From NCBI GenBank assembly GCA_963989385.1, contig OZ022509.1:76530667-76594666 (forward strand): a stretch of 64,000 nt of DNA. Direction: 5' to 3'. Position numbers and translations under genes: made by a program. Below are positions 21,933-31,822 of this stretch, piece after piece. Numbering within the stretch: position 1 is the first letter of the stretch; every line of letters begins with the position of its first letter. The DNA comes from Ctena decussata (Eukaryota; Mollusca; Bivalvia; Lucinida; Lucinidae). Below the pieces are notes generated by a model. It was not told where the DNA came from. It saw nothing but the letters and a program-made list of their open reading frames with translations, and did no database searches.

Positions 21933-23989
21933 AATGTGTGTTATTCATTGGTACATTTACCACTTGATTTCATATTTAGTGTAATTACCACTTTATGTGA
22001 AATTAAGGCACTGCCTTTATTCGAACATACTCTTCTGGTGAACATACTCTTCTGGTGATAAATTATTCAAGAAATGTAGTCAAATGCTACACAACGATTA
22101 ACTTGATATATCAGTCCTTAAAACGACTTACATCAAAGAAAGTCTAACACTGGTTTCACACCATATTCCTGCTGCAGTATTTCGTGTTTTCAGTTAACGC
22201 GATGTGGCACGGTTTTGGGGGTGGGTTGCGGGCGGGGGGGTTACCAAGGCAAGCACAGGTTCCTACGGCTCTGATCGGACGTTTCTATCCATCTAGCAGA
22301 CGGCATATTCTCAATACCAAAATTGGTAATCGGAAATACACTACGTAATTTAGAAAAAGAATATACAATTTTCACTGGTTTTCAATAAGTAAGTCCATTT
22401 GCCCAAAATAAAAAGTGAAAAATGAAGTTTCGGTAATTTTTGATATTCATGGTGTAAAATGAAGTACCACACTTCCCCTTGATTAATCCAGAGTTTTGAA
22501 TGCAGCTGTTTTTGAGAAACTGGCGATTGACTTATTGCTGTCCGAAGCTGAAAATTAGAAAATAACCTTCGTTACCGCGCAAGAAACCCACCTTTACACG
22601 TTTTCAAGCATTGATACAAACATCCATTTATATACCTGATATTAAGTAGCGCTGTTATGTTTTTGATTAGATTATTTTTTGAAAAATTATTTCACTTTTA
22701 AGCCTTCGATGCTTCCTACAAACCTTGACCATGAAAACGTTTCATGTATCAGACGCTTGCTGCATTGACAAAGTTATAAGGACTTCAACAGTACAAGAAG
22801 AGACGAGATACTCAGTTTATATCATTTTCAAAAACAGTTACAAAAAGCATGCTGTAGTGACTAGGCACAATATTTGATGCCAGTAAAAGACTATCCATCA
22901 AATTATTATCAAAATAACAAACCAGGTGACATAGTAACGAAGTTTTTTCGAATTAAATTAAATTTGAAATACTCAGTTTCTTTCCCTGCATTTATTTTCT
23001 AGAAGGACTGTCATCCTTATCTAAATTCAAAATCACGATTTTTTTCTCAGTTTGACTGCTTATAGGGCAACAACACTAATAAAATCTTCGTTGCTACTTT
23101 TAAACATTCGTTACCATTACTTTAAGAGCTATAATCACTCAAGTAATAGCTTCATAATCTTGTTTCAGTTGATGAATACTCTTTCTTGGGGATTAAAGAC
23201 ATAAGAGATTGGTCCTTACGTAAACTTACATACCTGTAAAATAAAACAGAACAATAATACACTTGTTGTGGAGGTGGAAAAAAACATACTGCAGTAGTTT
23301 AACCTCAGAGATGTTTATTTTGAAGGAATAGTAATCTGTATATCTCACGAAAATAAATAAAGCAAATAACATTCAAAAAAGGATATATCAGAAGCATCAG
23401 ATTATCAAGGTTATAAGACATAATGCAGGTATTATCTATGGATAACGAAAGTTTACATACCAAAAATTAATTCAAAACCTGAATAAGAGTTTAGTTTCAT
23501 TGTTATTAAAACGTCACTCCGACTTTCCAGGTATTCTTAGCAAACCGTTTGAGTAATATTCTTTTGATTCTTGGCACCGTTTCCAAAATAATAATATGGC
23601 AAGCCGAAATGCGGTAAGAAATCTGAAATACTTAACAAAACGCATTTTCCGGGCCTTACAATTCCCGTGATATATTATTACTATAGTATGAAGAAATAGA
23701 GACAGGGCAACGTCATTTTAATAGAGCTAGGAGATTAGAAACGCTTGTTTTCAAATCTTTTTAACGAAATTTTAAGTAACTAAGGTTTCAAAACACAACG
23801 TTTATAAAGCATTACAACTCATCCTTATTGAAAAAAATCTGAGAATACAAACAAACGACACTATAGAGGGACTGCTTATTTTCTATACTGATAGTTTAAC
23901 TTGAATGTGTATGATCTGTGTATAATATAGAGTAACGAAAGTTTCATAATTTACCTTTTATATAGGGGCATCAGGTTTTGTTGTTTAAG
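21933..23989. other. Unassigned; contains left half of a distant inverted pair
   Basis: 22,141-22,303 is the diverged reverse complement of about 30,662-30,820 (shared blocks AGTCTAACA, TTTCACACCATATTCCTGC, GCACAGGTTCCTACGGCTCT, CATCTAGCAGACG). The phrase TAACGAAAGTTT recurs (23,445, 23,933 and again 28,078). No coding region seen. Confidence 0.5.
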
Positions 23990-24158
23990 AAATAGATCAG
24001 CTCTAGCAGTGAATTGTTGAGTAATAATTCACTGTTTGGAGGTCAGTTGTAAAGTAGATCATATCACGAGCGCGGAGGGCGAGTGATATATCTACTTACA
24101 ACTGACCGACGAACAGTGAATTATTACTCAACAATTCAATGCTAGAGCTGAACTATTT
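23990..24158. repeat. 169-bp hairpin with CGAG loop
   Basis: Arms contain AATTGTTGAGTAATAATTCA and GTCAGTTGTAA with complements. The tip reads ATATCA-CGAG-CGCGGAGGG-CGAG-TGATAT (24,061-24,089). Confidence 0.95.
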
Positions 24159-24712
24159 CGATTCTAACACTCAAAAACGCTGAAAAAGTGTTCTTTTCAT
24201 TCAAATTCTCCCAACCTTCCTGCCAGCGCGCTCATGCTCCCGCCAATATTCTTAACTGTATCTAAGATAAATCTACGTTTTTATGGCGATTTTAGAAAGA
24301 AAAAGAAACGTTACACCGTCTAACGTCTCAAAACGTCACAAAATTACGTCAGCATTGCCAGTGACGTCAACAATTAGACTCACGCGCTCCGAAACAGTGA
24401 ATTGTTGCAGAATAAAACACGGAAACTTTCCATTGCTTCTATAGGCGCACTGTGTTAGAATGATTGACATAAATTTCAAAAACATGGCTTAAAATGGTTC
24501 GTTTATATCTTAGACTGCAGACTCGTTTAGTGAATTACCGATTTTGAAAACAAGTTTCTCTTCCAATACCTGGCCCAAAGATTGATAAGGAAAGTTTTGA
24601 GAAAATCACAAAACCCGGCGACACATGTGAATGGTGCAATTTCTAATTACTGAACGTCACAAATATCTGTTCATTCTTATTTTACTAAAAATTATTACCA
24701 AAAGAGTTGGAT
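24159..24712. other. Short unassigned stretch between hairpin and palindrome
   Basis: Echoes of the hairpin arms (CAACAATT, ACAGTGAATTGTTG near 24,367-24,407) suggest a second decayed hairpin arm. No ORF. Confidence 0.4.
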
Positions 24713-27700
24713 TAAAGGGAAATCACCCTATAAAAACTGCAATTGAAATTTTGTTGAAACTTCACACAGTGGTAGAATATTATATGCTGAGTGAAAAAAT
24801 GAAATAAAAAAATGGGGTCACCGTACTACTTTTTGAGATAACGCAGCGCCATCTATGTGCCTGTTTGAAAATGACTATGTCTATTACGAACACTTTATCC
24901 GAGAAAATAGATGACCGATCGTTTCGAAATAAAGATTAATTAACTCCTCTTTCTTGTCTCTTTGTTTGCCTATCAAAATTGTCATCGTCATGTGTCTCAT
25001 TATACAGGTTATTTTCAGTTTTTAGTTTCCCGCCATTTTCTATTATTGGAAAAAACGTGGAATTTCGTCAATATAAAAAGTTCCACAATTGAAATTTTTA
25101 TATACTTTTGATATAGTAAAGGAATGATCCACCTCCTGCAAATAAGCTAATAAAAATTATAGGTCATTGACCAAATATTCGAGTTATGGAAGGAAAACCA
25201 CTTTTATTTCGTGCGGTTTTCATATAAGCGCGTTGATGTCAAGGTTTTATGCGTTGACGTCGCTTTATATTTGGCGCCATCTTACCTTTCGCGCTCTTAC
25301 CTTTCGATGCTTTTTATAGCAATGCAATATAATTCCCTATTCAATTTCAGCAATGCTCTTATGTCTTGAACATATAGTCTATATGAAATTGTCGCCTTCA
25401 AACTTTTCTCGTATATGCAGACAACACATTAATGAGAGAAATTCCAAGGACTGAAACTAGGCAGCATGTTCATTGTTATTTCTCATAGAATTTCGAACTT
25501 TTTTCTTGGTCCAGATTATATCACATTTATATCTGATGGACAAGTTTATGTGCGAACATTCAACTTATTGGACCCGGCCACTGCCCGGCATGTATTTTCA
25601 CGGCAAAGCTTTGTCCGTGGTGCATGATTTCAATTTATCATTTAATGATGAGACCAATTTCGGAGGATGTGCATTTTCATAATTTTTCCCTGTTCGCATC
25701 GACAATCTATGAATCCTGTGGAAAGTCTATGGCGATTAGTGAGAAATAAGAGTGTCGCCGCCTAGCCGTTGTAAAATTTGTATCTTTCGAGAACAATTTG
25801 GCTGATCGTCTTATGTCACTTGCGTTAAATCTTAGAAGCAACTATTCAAAAAGAAAAGAAAAAGACAAAACATGATTACCGTAACGACATGAGCTAACAA
25901 TAAAAGCTTAGATCAGCCTGCGCATTTGCTCAGTCTGATCTCCGCTTTCACTGTTTGCATGGGTATTTCATGAATCAAACAAACGGTACCAAGTCCTTAT
26001 TTGTATTTATACTTGCATTAAGTAATTACGAGATTCAAAACGCGCTTGCATTTTTCACAGCCTCTCTTTACCTGACATATAATTCCTAAAAAATTACACA
26101 CTGCCCGCCAAAAAAATTGGCGCTCTCTTTTCCGTATAAAATTCTTCAGCCCCATTTTTGTCGTATTTTTTGTCCAGTTTTATATATTTACCATTTTTCT
26201 GTCGCAAAACACTTATACGTTTGTTTCAACAAAGATCCCATGTTGTCTTCGAAAGTGACGTAAACGTTTTAGCGTTACGGCAAACGACGTCATGATAACC
26301 ATAGCAGGAAACAATGACGCTGCGTCAAAATGTATTCGCACGAACATTGAGGCGATTTCCCTTTAAAGGGAAATCGCCTCAATGTTCGTGCGCATACATT
26401 TTACGCAGCGTCATTGTTTCCTGCTATGGTTATCATGACGTCGTTTGCCGTAACGCTAAAACGTTTACGTCACTTTCGAAGACAACATGGACTCTTTGTT
26501 GAAACATACGTATAAGTTTTTTGCGACAGAAAAATTGGTAAATATATAAAACTGGACAAAAAAAAAAAATACACGACTAAAATAGAGCTGAAGAATTTTA
26601 TACGGAAAAGAGAGCGCCAATTTTTTTGGCGGATATTGTGTAAATTTTTAGGAATTATTTGTAAGGTAAAGAGAGGCTGTGAAAAATGCAAGCGCGTTTT
26701 GAATCTCGTAATTACTTAATGCAAGTATAAATACAAATAAGGACTTGAGTCATGAAATACCCATGCAAACAGTGAAAGCCGAGGTCAGACTGAGCAAATG
26801 CGCAGGCTGATCTAAGCTTTTATTGTTAGCTCATGTCGTTATGGTAACTATGTTTTGTCTGTTTCTTTTCTTTTTGAATAGCTGCTTCTAAGATTTAACG
26901 CAAGTGACATAAGACGATCAGCCATATCATATTGTTCTCGTAAGATACAAATTTTACAATGGCTAGGCGGCGACACTATTATTTTTCACTAATCGCCCTA
27001 GACCCCTAGACTTTCCACAGGATTCATAGATTGTCGATGCGAACAGGGAAAAACTATCAAAATGCAAATCCTCCGAAATTGGTCTCAGCATTAAATGATA
27101 AATTTAAATCATGCTTTGCCGATGTTTCTGTGAAAATACATGTCGGGCAGTGGCCAGGTCCAAGCACATAAACTTGTTCATCAGATATAAATGTGATATA
27201 ATCTAGACCAAGAAAAAAGTTCGAAATTCTATGAGAAATAACAATGAGCATGCTGCCTAGTTTCAGTCCTTGCCAAGTTGGAATTTCTCTCATTAATATG
27301 TTGTCTGTATACGAGAAAATTTTGAAGGCGACAGTTTCATATAGACTATATGTTCAGGACATAAGAGCATTGCTGAACTTGAATAGGGAATTATATTGCA
27401 TTGCTATAAAAAAAGCATCGAAAGGTAAGAGCGCTATCCATATGGCTGTTAATGGCGCGAAATAGAAAGCGACGTCAACGCAAAAAACATTGACGTCAAG
27501 GCGCTTTTATGAAAACCGCGCCAATTAAAAGTGGTTTTCCTTCCATAAATCGAATATTTGGCCGATGACCTATATTTTTTATTAGCTTACTTGCACGGGG
27601 TTGATCAATCTTGTACAATATCAAAAATATATAAAAATTTCAATGGTGGAACTTTTTTTATGAAAGGAATTCCACGTTTTTTCCAATACCGGAAAACGGC

Positions 27701-28020
27701 GGGAAATAAAGAATTGTAAATAACGTATATAATGAGGCAAACGACGATGGGAATTTTGATGTTCAAACAAAGAGACAAGAAAGAAGAGTCCATGAATCTT
27801 TATTTCGAAACGATCGGTCATCTATTATCTCGTATAAAGTCTTCGAAATAGACGTAGCCATGTTTCACACAGGTACATAGATGGCGCTTCATTATCTCAA
27901 AAAGTAGTACGGTGACCCAATTTTTTTATTTCCATTTTTCACTCAGTATATAATATTCTACCACTATGTGAAGTTTCAACAAAATCCCAATGGCAGATTT
28001 TATAGGGTGATTTCCCTTTA
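24713..28020. mobile_element. 3.3-kb palindrome: two TTAA-bounded elements head to head
   Basis: The left end TTAAAGGGAAATCACCCTAT pairs with the right end ATAGGGTGATTTCCCTTTAA. The axis (26,364/26,365) reads GATTTCCC-TTTAAA-GGGAAATC, so each roughly 1.65-kb arm starts and stops with the same short inverted terminus next to TTAA. TTAA target sites are typical of piggyBac-superfamily transposons; no transposase is visible. Arms differ by scattered substitutions and indels. Each keeps a short frame ending in an ETNFGG segment (plus 25,473-25,682; minus 27,057-27,293), but they are shifted relative to each other, which argues against coding. A family A MITE half-relic is present in both arms (25,912-25,967; 26,752-26,816). 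Confidence 0.85.
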
Positions 28021-28264
28021 AATACTTTCTATGGAATGATATCTGGTATAAAACTACAAACTTTACGTTTGGCGACAGTAACGAAAGTTTAATTATCAGA
28101 CTTTATTCAAAGTTTTAATACATAAAAATGCACATGAGAAGAAACCTGCTGCTTATGAAATTATGGCATGATAGCTAACTGTGTAATAAAGTAATTGATG
28201 AGGTTTCTTTAAGGCGGTCATTGATAATTTCTAAGAAATATCAAATGGACCTACTTATTGAACA

Positions 28265-28560
28265 ACAGTGTTTATATAATATTTTTTTGGTAAGAACCGA
28301 CCGGGACTAGTAATCGAAAGTTTCTTTGAGCGAGCGTCCTTCCGGAATATTTCAGATATTTGAAGATTTATTTTTTCGCCTTTTGAATTAAGATTTGATT
28401 TCGTCAACATTTTTTTATCTCGCTTGTCTAAAGAAGTATGGAAGTAGCATAAAAGAATAAAATAGCACCAGATGTCATAAATGAACTAGACCGTTGTTTT
28501 CTCATAGATTAACCATGTTTACTGGAAGGAACACGCAAGGTAAAAGCTATGCTTGATTTT
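28265..28560. repeat. Inverted pair flanking the ribozyme array, left arm
   Basis: Diverged reverse complement of 30,295-30,612: shared blocks TTTTGAATTAAGATTTGAT, AAGAACCGA and ATGTTTACTGGAAGGAACAC. Axis near 29,427. Confidence 0.75.
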
Positions 28561-28720
28561 TCTTTTTTCTTTTTTATTTCATACGTGTTACGTATAGGCG
28601 AGCTGTCGGCTGGCCCCTTCGGGGCTTTGCAACGTCAGACTGTGCCCGTAATAAACATGGCAGGGCTTATTAGGCATATAGTTATGACGTTGTGTTCTGC
28701 TCAACTAAGTGATTTTTAGC

Positions 28721-29010
28721 AAAAACGCCAAGTGCCTGTGCCGAGACCAGCAGCTGAATTTGGAATCCTCACACCATCTGGAACTAGCTCTTGTCAGAGA
28801 AGCTGCAGAGAACTGCAGGCGTTGGAGAAATATACGGTACGCTAGAGACATGCTTACCGACACTGAAAGTCCATCCAAGTTCATATCGGTACCACTTTGA
28901 CAAATGCGCCATGACAAAAAGCTTCACGACGTTCATCTGTCTTACAGAGTGATTACCGCGCGTGAGCCAACCAAATTCGGAACGCTTCTGTCAGCCGATA
29001 CTGATGTAAA
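28721..29010 (+). pseudogene. Gene-like open frame with one TGA, cut by ribozyme repeat
   Basis: After a TTTTTAG acceptor-like site the frame reads NAKCLCRDQQLNLESSHHLE, then LALVREAAENCRRWRNIRYA, then RDMLTDTESPSKFISVPL, a TGA at 28,898-28,900, and QMRHDKKLHDVHLSYRVITA, REPTKFGTLLSADTDVNKIL. Composition is richer in G/C and in charged residues than surrounding frames, which suggests past coding. I do not recognise the protein. The frame leads straight into the first ribozyme unit (29,011), whose sequence then supplies a stop. It may be an exon (donor-like GGTACC at 28,888), an exon fragment or a pseudogene; it is on the same strand as the exon at 31,823 but no link can be shown. Confidence 0.35.
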
Positions 29011-29065
29011 TAAAATCTTAAAAAGTTCCTTCAAGAGCAGAGAATACATACAAAAGTAGAAACAT

Positions 29066-29111
29066 GGGCCAGACTACGTAGTTTCGGCTAATAAAGCCTC
29101 GTCAGTGACCC
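29066..29111 (-). ncRNA. Type I hammerhead ribozyme, unit 1
   Basis: On the minus strand: stem I GGGTCA (29,111-29,106), core CTGACGA (CUGANGA), stem II GGCT-TTATT-AGCC, core GAAA, stem III CTACGTAG (2 pairs plus a 4-nt loop at most), then TC and stem I partner TGGCCC (29,071-29,066). Six stem I pairs form with one G-U. The predicted cut is after GUC, between 29,072 and 29,071. Stem III is so short that the dimeric form, as in newt satellite hammerheads, may be the active one. Confidence 0.8.
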
Positions 29112-29447
29112 TGACAATATCTGGTGACGAATCCAGAAAAAAGCATACTGTTATTTCTAAACTTTAATTGGGCAGTCGATTCAATGACTGATTAATTTCC
29201 AAAGGATCCAAATAATATAAAAGACGATGATCTAGAATAATAGTCTAAATCGATCTCAAATTTTAGATTTTTCAGAATCTATCCTCTGATCTCAAAGGAT
29301 GTAAATAAAATATAATCTGCACTATGGATGATGTACGGGGAGACGTTTTACGGCCGCCACACGGCACAACACCAGCTGCAGTGAGGTAAAATTAAAATCT
29401 TAAAAAGTTCCTTCAAGAGCAGAGAATACATACTGAAGTAGAAACAT

Positions 29448-29493
29448 GGGCCAGACTACGTAGTTTCGGCTAATAAAGCCTCGTCAGTGACCC
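29448..29493 (-). ncRNA. Type I hammerhead ribozyme, unit 2
   Basis: Identical core to unit 1, 382 bp away; two neighbouring cuts would release a 382-nt monomer. Confidence 0.8.
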
Positions 29494-29829
29494 TGACAAT
29501 ATCTGGTGACGAATCCAGAAAAAAGCATACTGTAATTTCTAAACTTTAATTGGGCAGTCGATTCAATGACTGATTAATTTCCAAAGGATCCAAATAATAT
29601 AAAAGACGATGATCTAGAATAATAGTCTAAATCGATCTCAAATTTTAGATTTCTCAGAATCTATCCTCTGATCTCAAAGGATGTAAATAAAATATAATCT
29701 GCACTATGGATGATGTACAGGGAGACGTTTTACGGCCGCCACACGGCACAACACCAGCTGCAGTGAGGTAAAATTAAAATCTTAAAAAGTTCCTTCAAGA
29801 GCAGAAAATACATACAGAAGTAGAAACAT

Positions 29830-29875
29830 GGGCCAGACTACGTAGTTTCGGCTAATAAAGCCTCGTCAGTGACCC
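29830..29875 (-). ncRNA. Type I hammerhead ribozyme, unit 3
   Basis: Identical core to units 1 and 2, in the truncated third unit. Confidence 0.8.
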
Positions 29876-30294
29876 TGACAATATCTGGTGACGAATCCAG
29901 AAAAAAGCATACTGTAATTTCTAAACTTTAATTGGGCAGTCGATTCAATGACTGATTAATTTCCAAAGGATCCAAAACCGTGTTACGACGACACGGATGA
30001 AGGTTTGCTTGAATATTGTTATAATTTAGGCTTTGACGCGAAGTTTTATGTGCTTAAAGGTAACACTCTTGGCTCCTAATACTAACTTGATGCTAGTAAT
30101 TGAAGTATCCAGTGTAATTAAAAAATCACATGTTAGTATAGCGGAGCGGAACGCAACATCAGAAGTCTCATGACTATATGCTTGATAAGTCCTTTCATAT
30201 TTGTTACAGACATGGTCCAATGTTGCGAAGCAGACAGCCAGCTGATGAAAAACACGTACGAGAATTGAATAATGATAATAATAATAATAAAACA

Positions 30295-30612
30295 TGGCGT
30301 TGTTCTTGCGTGTTCCTTCCAGTAAACATGCTTAATCTAGGAGAAACAACTGTCTCGTTCAATTATTTAGCACAATAAACAAAAGCTACTTACTTCTTTT
30401 ATGTTTCTTTCATATTTCTATAGACATGAAAGATCACAAAATTATTGACGAGATCAAATCTTAATTCAAAAGGTGTTCCGCTCCTTTCATGCCATTTGTA
30501 GTCGAAAAGAAGGCGGCTTGCTCAATGAAATTTTCGATAACCAGTTCCAATCGGTTCTTACCCCACAAAATTTATCTAAAATCATTCTTTCCTTATTCTA
30601 ATTATCGAGAAA
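30295..30612. repeat. Inverted pair flanking the ribozyme array, right arm
   Basis: Reverse-complement partner of 28,265-28,560. A possible small exon-like frame just upstream (acceptor TTGTTACAG at about 30,207) is too short to support. Confidence 0.7.
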
Positions 30613-31172
30613 AACTTATAATCTAAATGTAGAGCTTTTCAAATTACAAATTTTTGTATGGAAGTGAAATCGTCTGCTAGATGGACCGAAACGTCTGATC
30701 AGAGCCGGAGGAACCTGTGCCTTGGTAAAACCCCGCACCATGCTACACCGCGAAAACGGGAAGCACAAACACAGCAACAAAGTACGACTGCGCAGGAATA
30801 TAGTGTGAAACAAATGTTAGACTGTATTTGATGAAAAATTGTTTTAATGACTGATATATTAAACTAATCGTTTTGTAGCATTTGACTATTTTTCCTGAGC
30901 TGAATAAATTATTTTCAGCTGTGCAATAACTTCATATTAATTGGTATTTGTGAAAAATATGAAATTAAGTGGTAAATTTACTAAATGAACAACAACACAC
31001 ACACATCCAGATGTCCATCATCTACAGTAGCCGGTTGTTTGATTGCTAACAGCTAGACATAAAATGCCTTGCCCTTTTTACTTTTGATCACTGGTCAAAA
31101 AGTTAAGATTTTCCGGTTTTAAAACCCTTATCCGACTTGAGGTTTAAAAGACGCTAACAGTGGGGAAAAAAT
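30613..31172. other. Unassigned; right half of distant inverted pair
   Basis: 30,662-30,820 matches 22,141-22,303 in inverted orientation. No gene recognised. Confidence 0.5.
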
Positions 31173-31317
31173 AATCCATCTTGAACAAGTCCATGTAGAA
31201 TAGGTAAATCTCACCCTCGGGGTCGGAATTTCAACCAGGGACGAGGCTTGCCGAGTGTTGAAATTCCGATCCCTCGGGTGAGATTTCCCTATCCTACATG
31301 AAAGCTCATGATGGATT
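31173..31317. repeat. 145-bp hairpin with CGAG loop
   Basis: AATCCATC...GATGGATT ends, GGTAAATCTCACCC/GGGTGAGATTTCCC and CGGAATTTCAAC/GTTGAAATTCCG stems. CGAG at 31,242-31,245 and again at 31,252-31,255 bound the 6-nt loop GCTTGC. Confidence 0.95.
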
Positions 31318-31649
31318 GCTATAATCTCAACGGAACATGTTCCGCATTAACGTTATCTCTATCTCGCGGGCACATCGATTACCTTTGTCCGTAAAGTGAA
31401 TTGTTAGGTGTTGACACAAGATTTTTTTACACCACAGGTAATTTCTCGGGTGATTTCCGAAGACAGCTTCGTAAATTGGCAGAAACATACACAGAGATTA
31501 CCTGGATTTTGAGTAATCCAGTTGTCCGATACTGATATTTTGGAGCGATGAGGTTTTGTCTTGCATCTTTAAAGCCAGTGTTTTGGAGATTCTTTTCACA
31601 AACAGCATCGACAACACCCCCTCCTCCCATCCCGCCCCCCATAAACACA

Positions 31650-31685
<36 letters not shown>

Positions 31686-31822
31686 AAAAAACACCTAGCC
31701 CCCCTCCCCCTCCCTAATCTGCCCTAAGTCAAACGCTTTATTGTCCAGACCTGGAAGAATGCGATGATCTAACATTATTTTATTTAATAATAAATTACTG
31801 TAATATTTTATTTCATTTTCAG
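31318..31822. other. Putative intron end before the 31.8-kb exon
   Basis: Contains an (AC)n run (about 31,649-31,680), C-rich tracts, and a polypyrimidine-rich TTTATTTCATTTTCAG acceptor ending at 31,822. No other feature. Confidence 0.5.

Larger units (their letters stand above)
29011..29975 (-). mobile_element. Retrozyme-like array: 2.5 tandem 382-bp units
   Basis: The start TAAAATCTTAAAAAGTTCC occurs at 29,011, 29,393 and 29,775, an exact 382-bp period with very few differences. The third unit stops at 29,975. Each unit carries a minus-strand hammerhead core. The units contain no ORF. Known retrozymes are non-autonomous retroelements of a few hundred bases whose tandem transcripts are cut by hammerheads and circularised; the arrangement here fits that class. 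Near-identity of the units implies recent amplification. Confidence 0.85.

Noticed and set aside
25473..27293. Conserved ORF pair ending in ETNFGG in the palindrome arms
   Set aside because: The two copies are in shifted frames relative to each other, so similarity reflects the DNA duplication, not protein selection.
28898..28900. TGA as a selenocysteine codon
   Set aside because: No conserved selenoprotein family is recognisable and the following sequence is a ribozyme repeat with no evident SECIS; a pseudogene is simpler.
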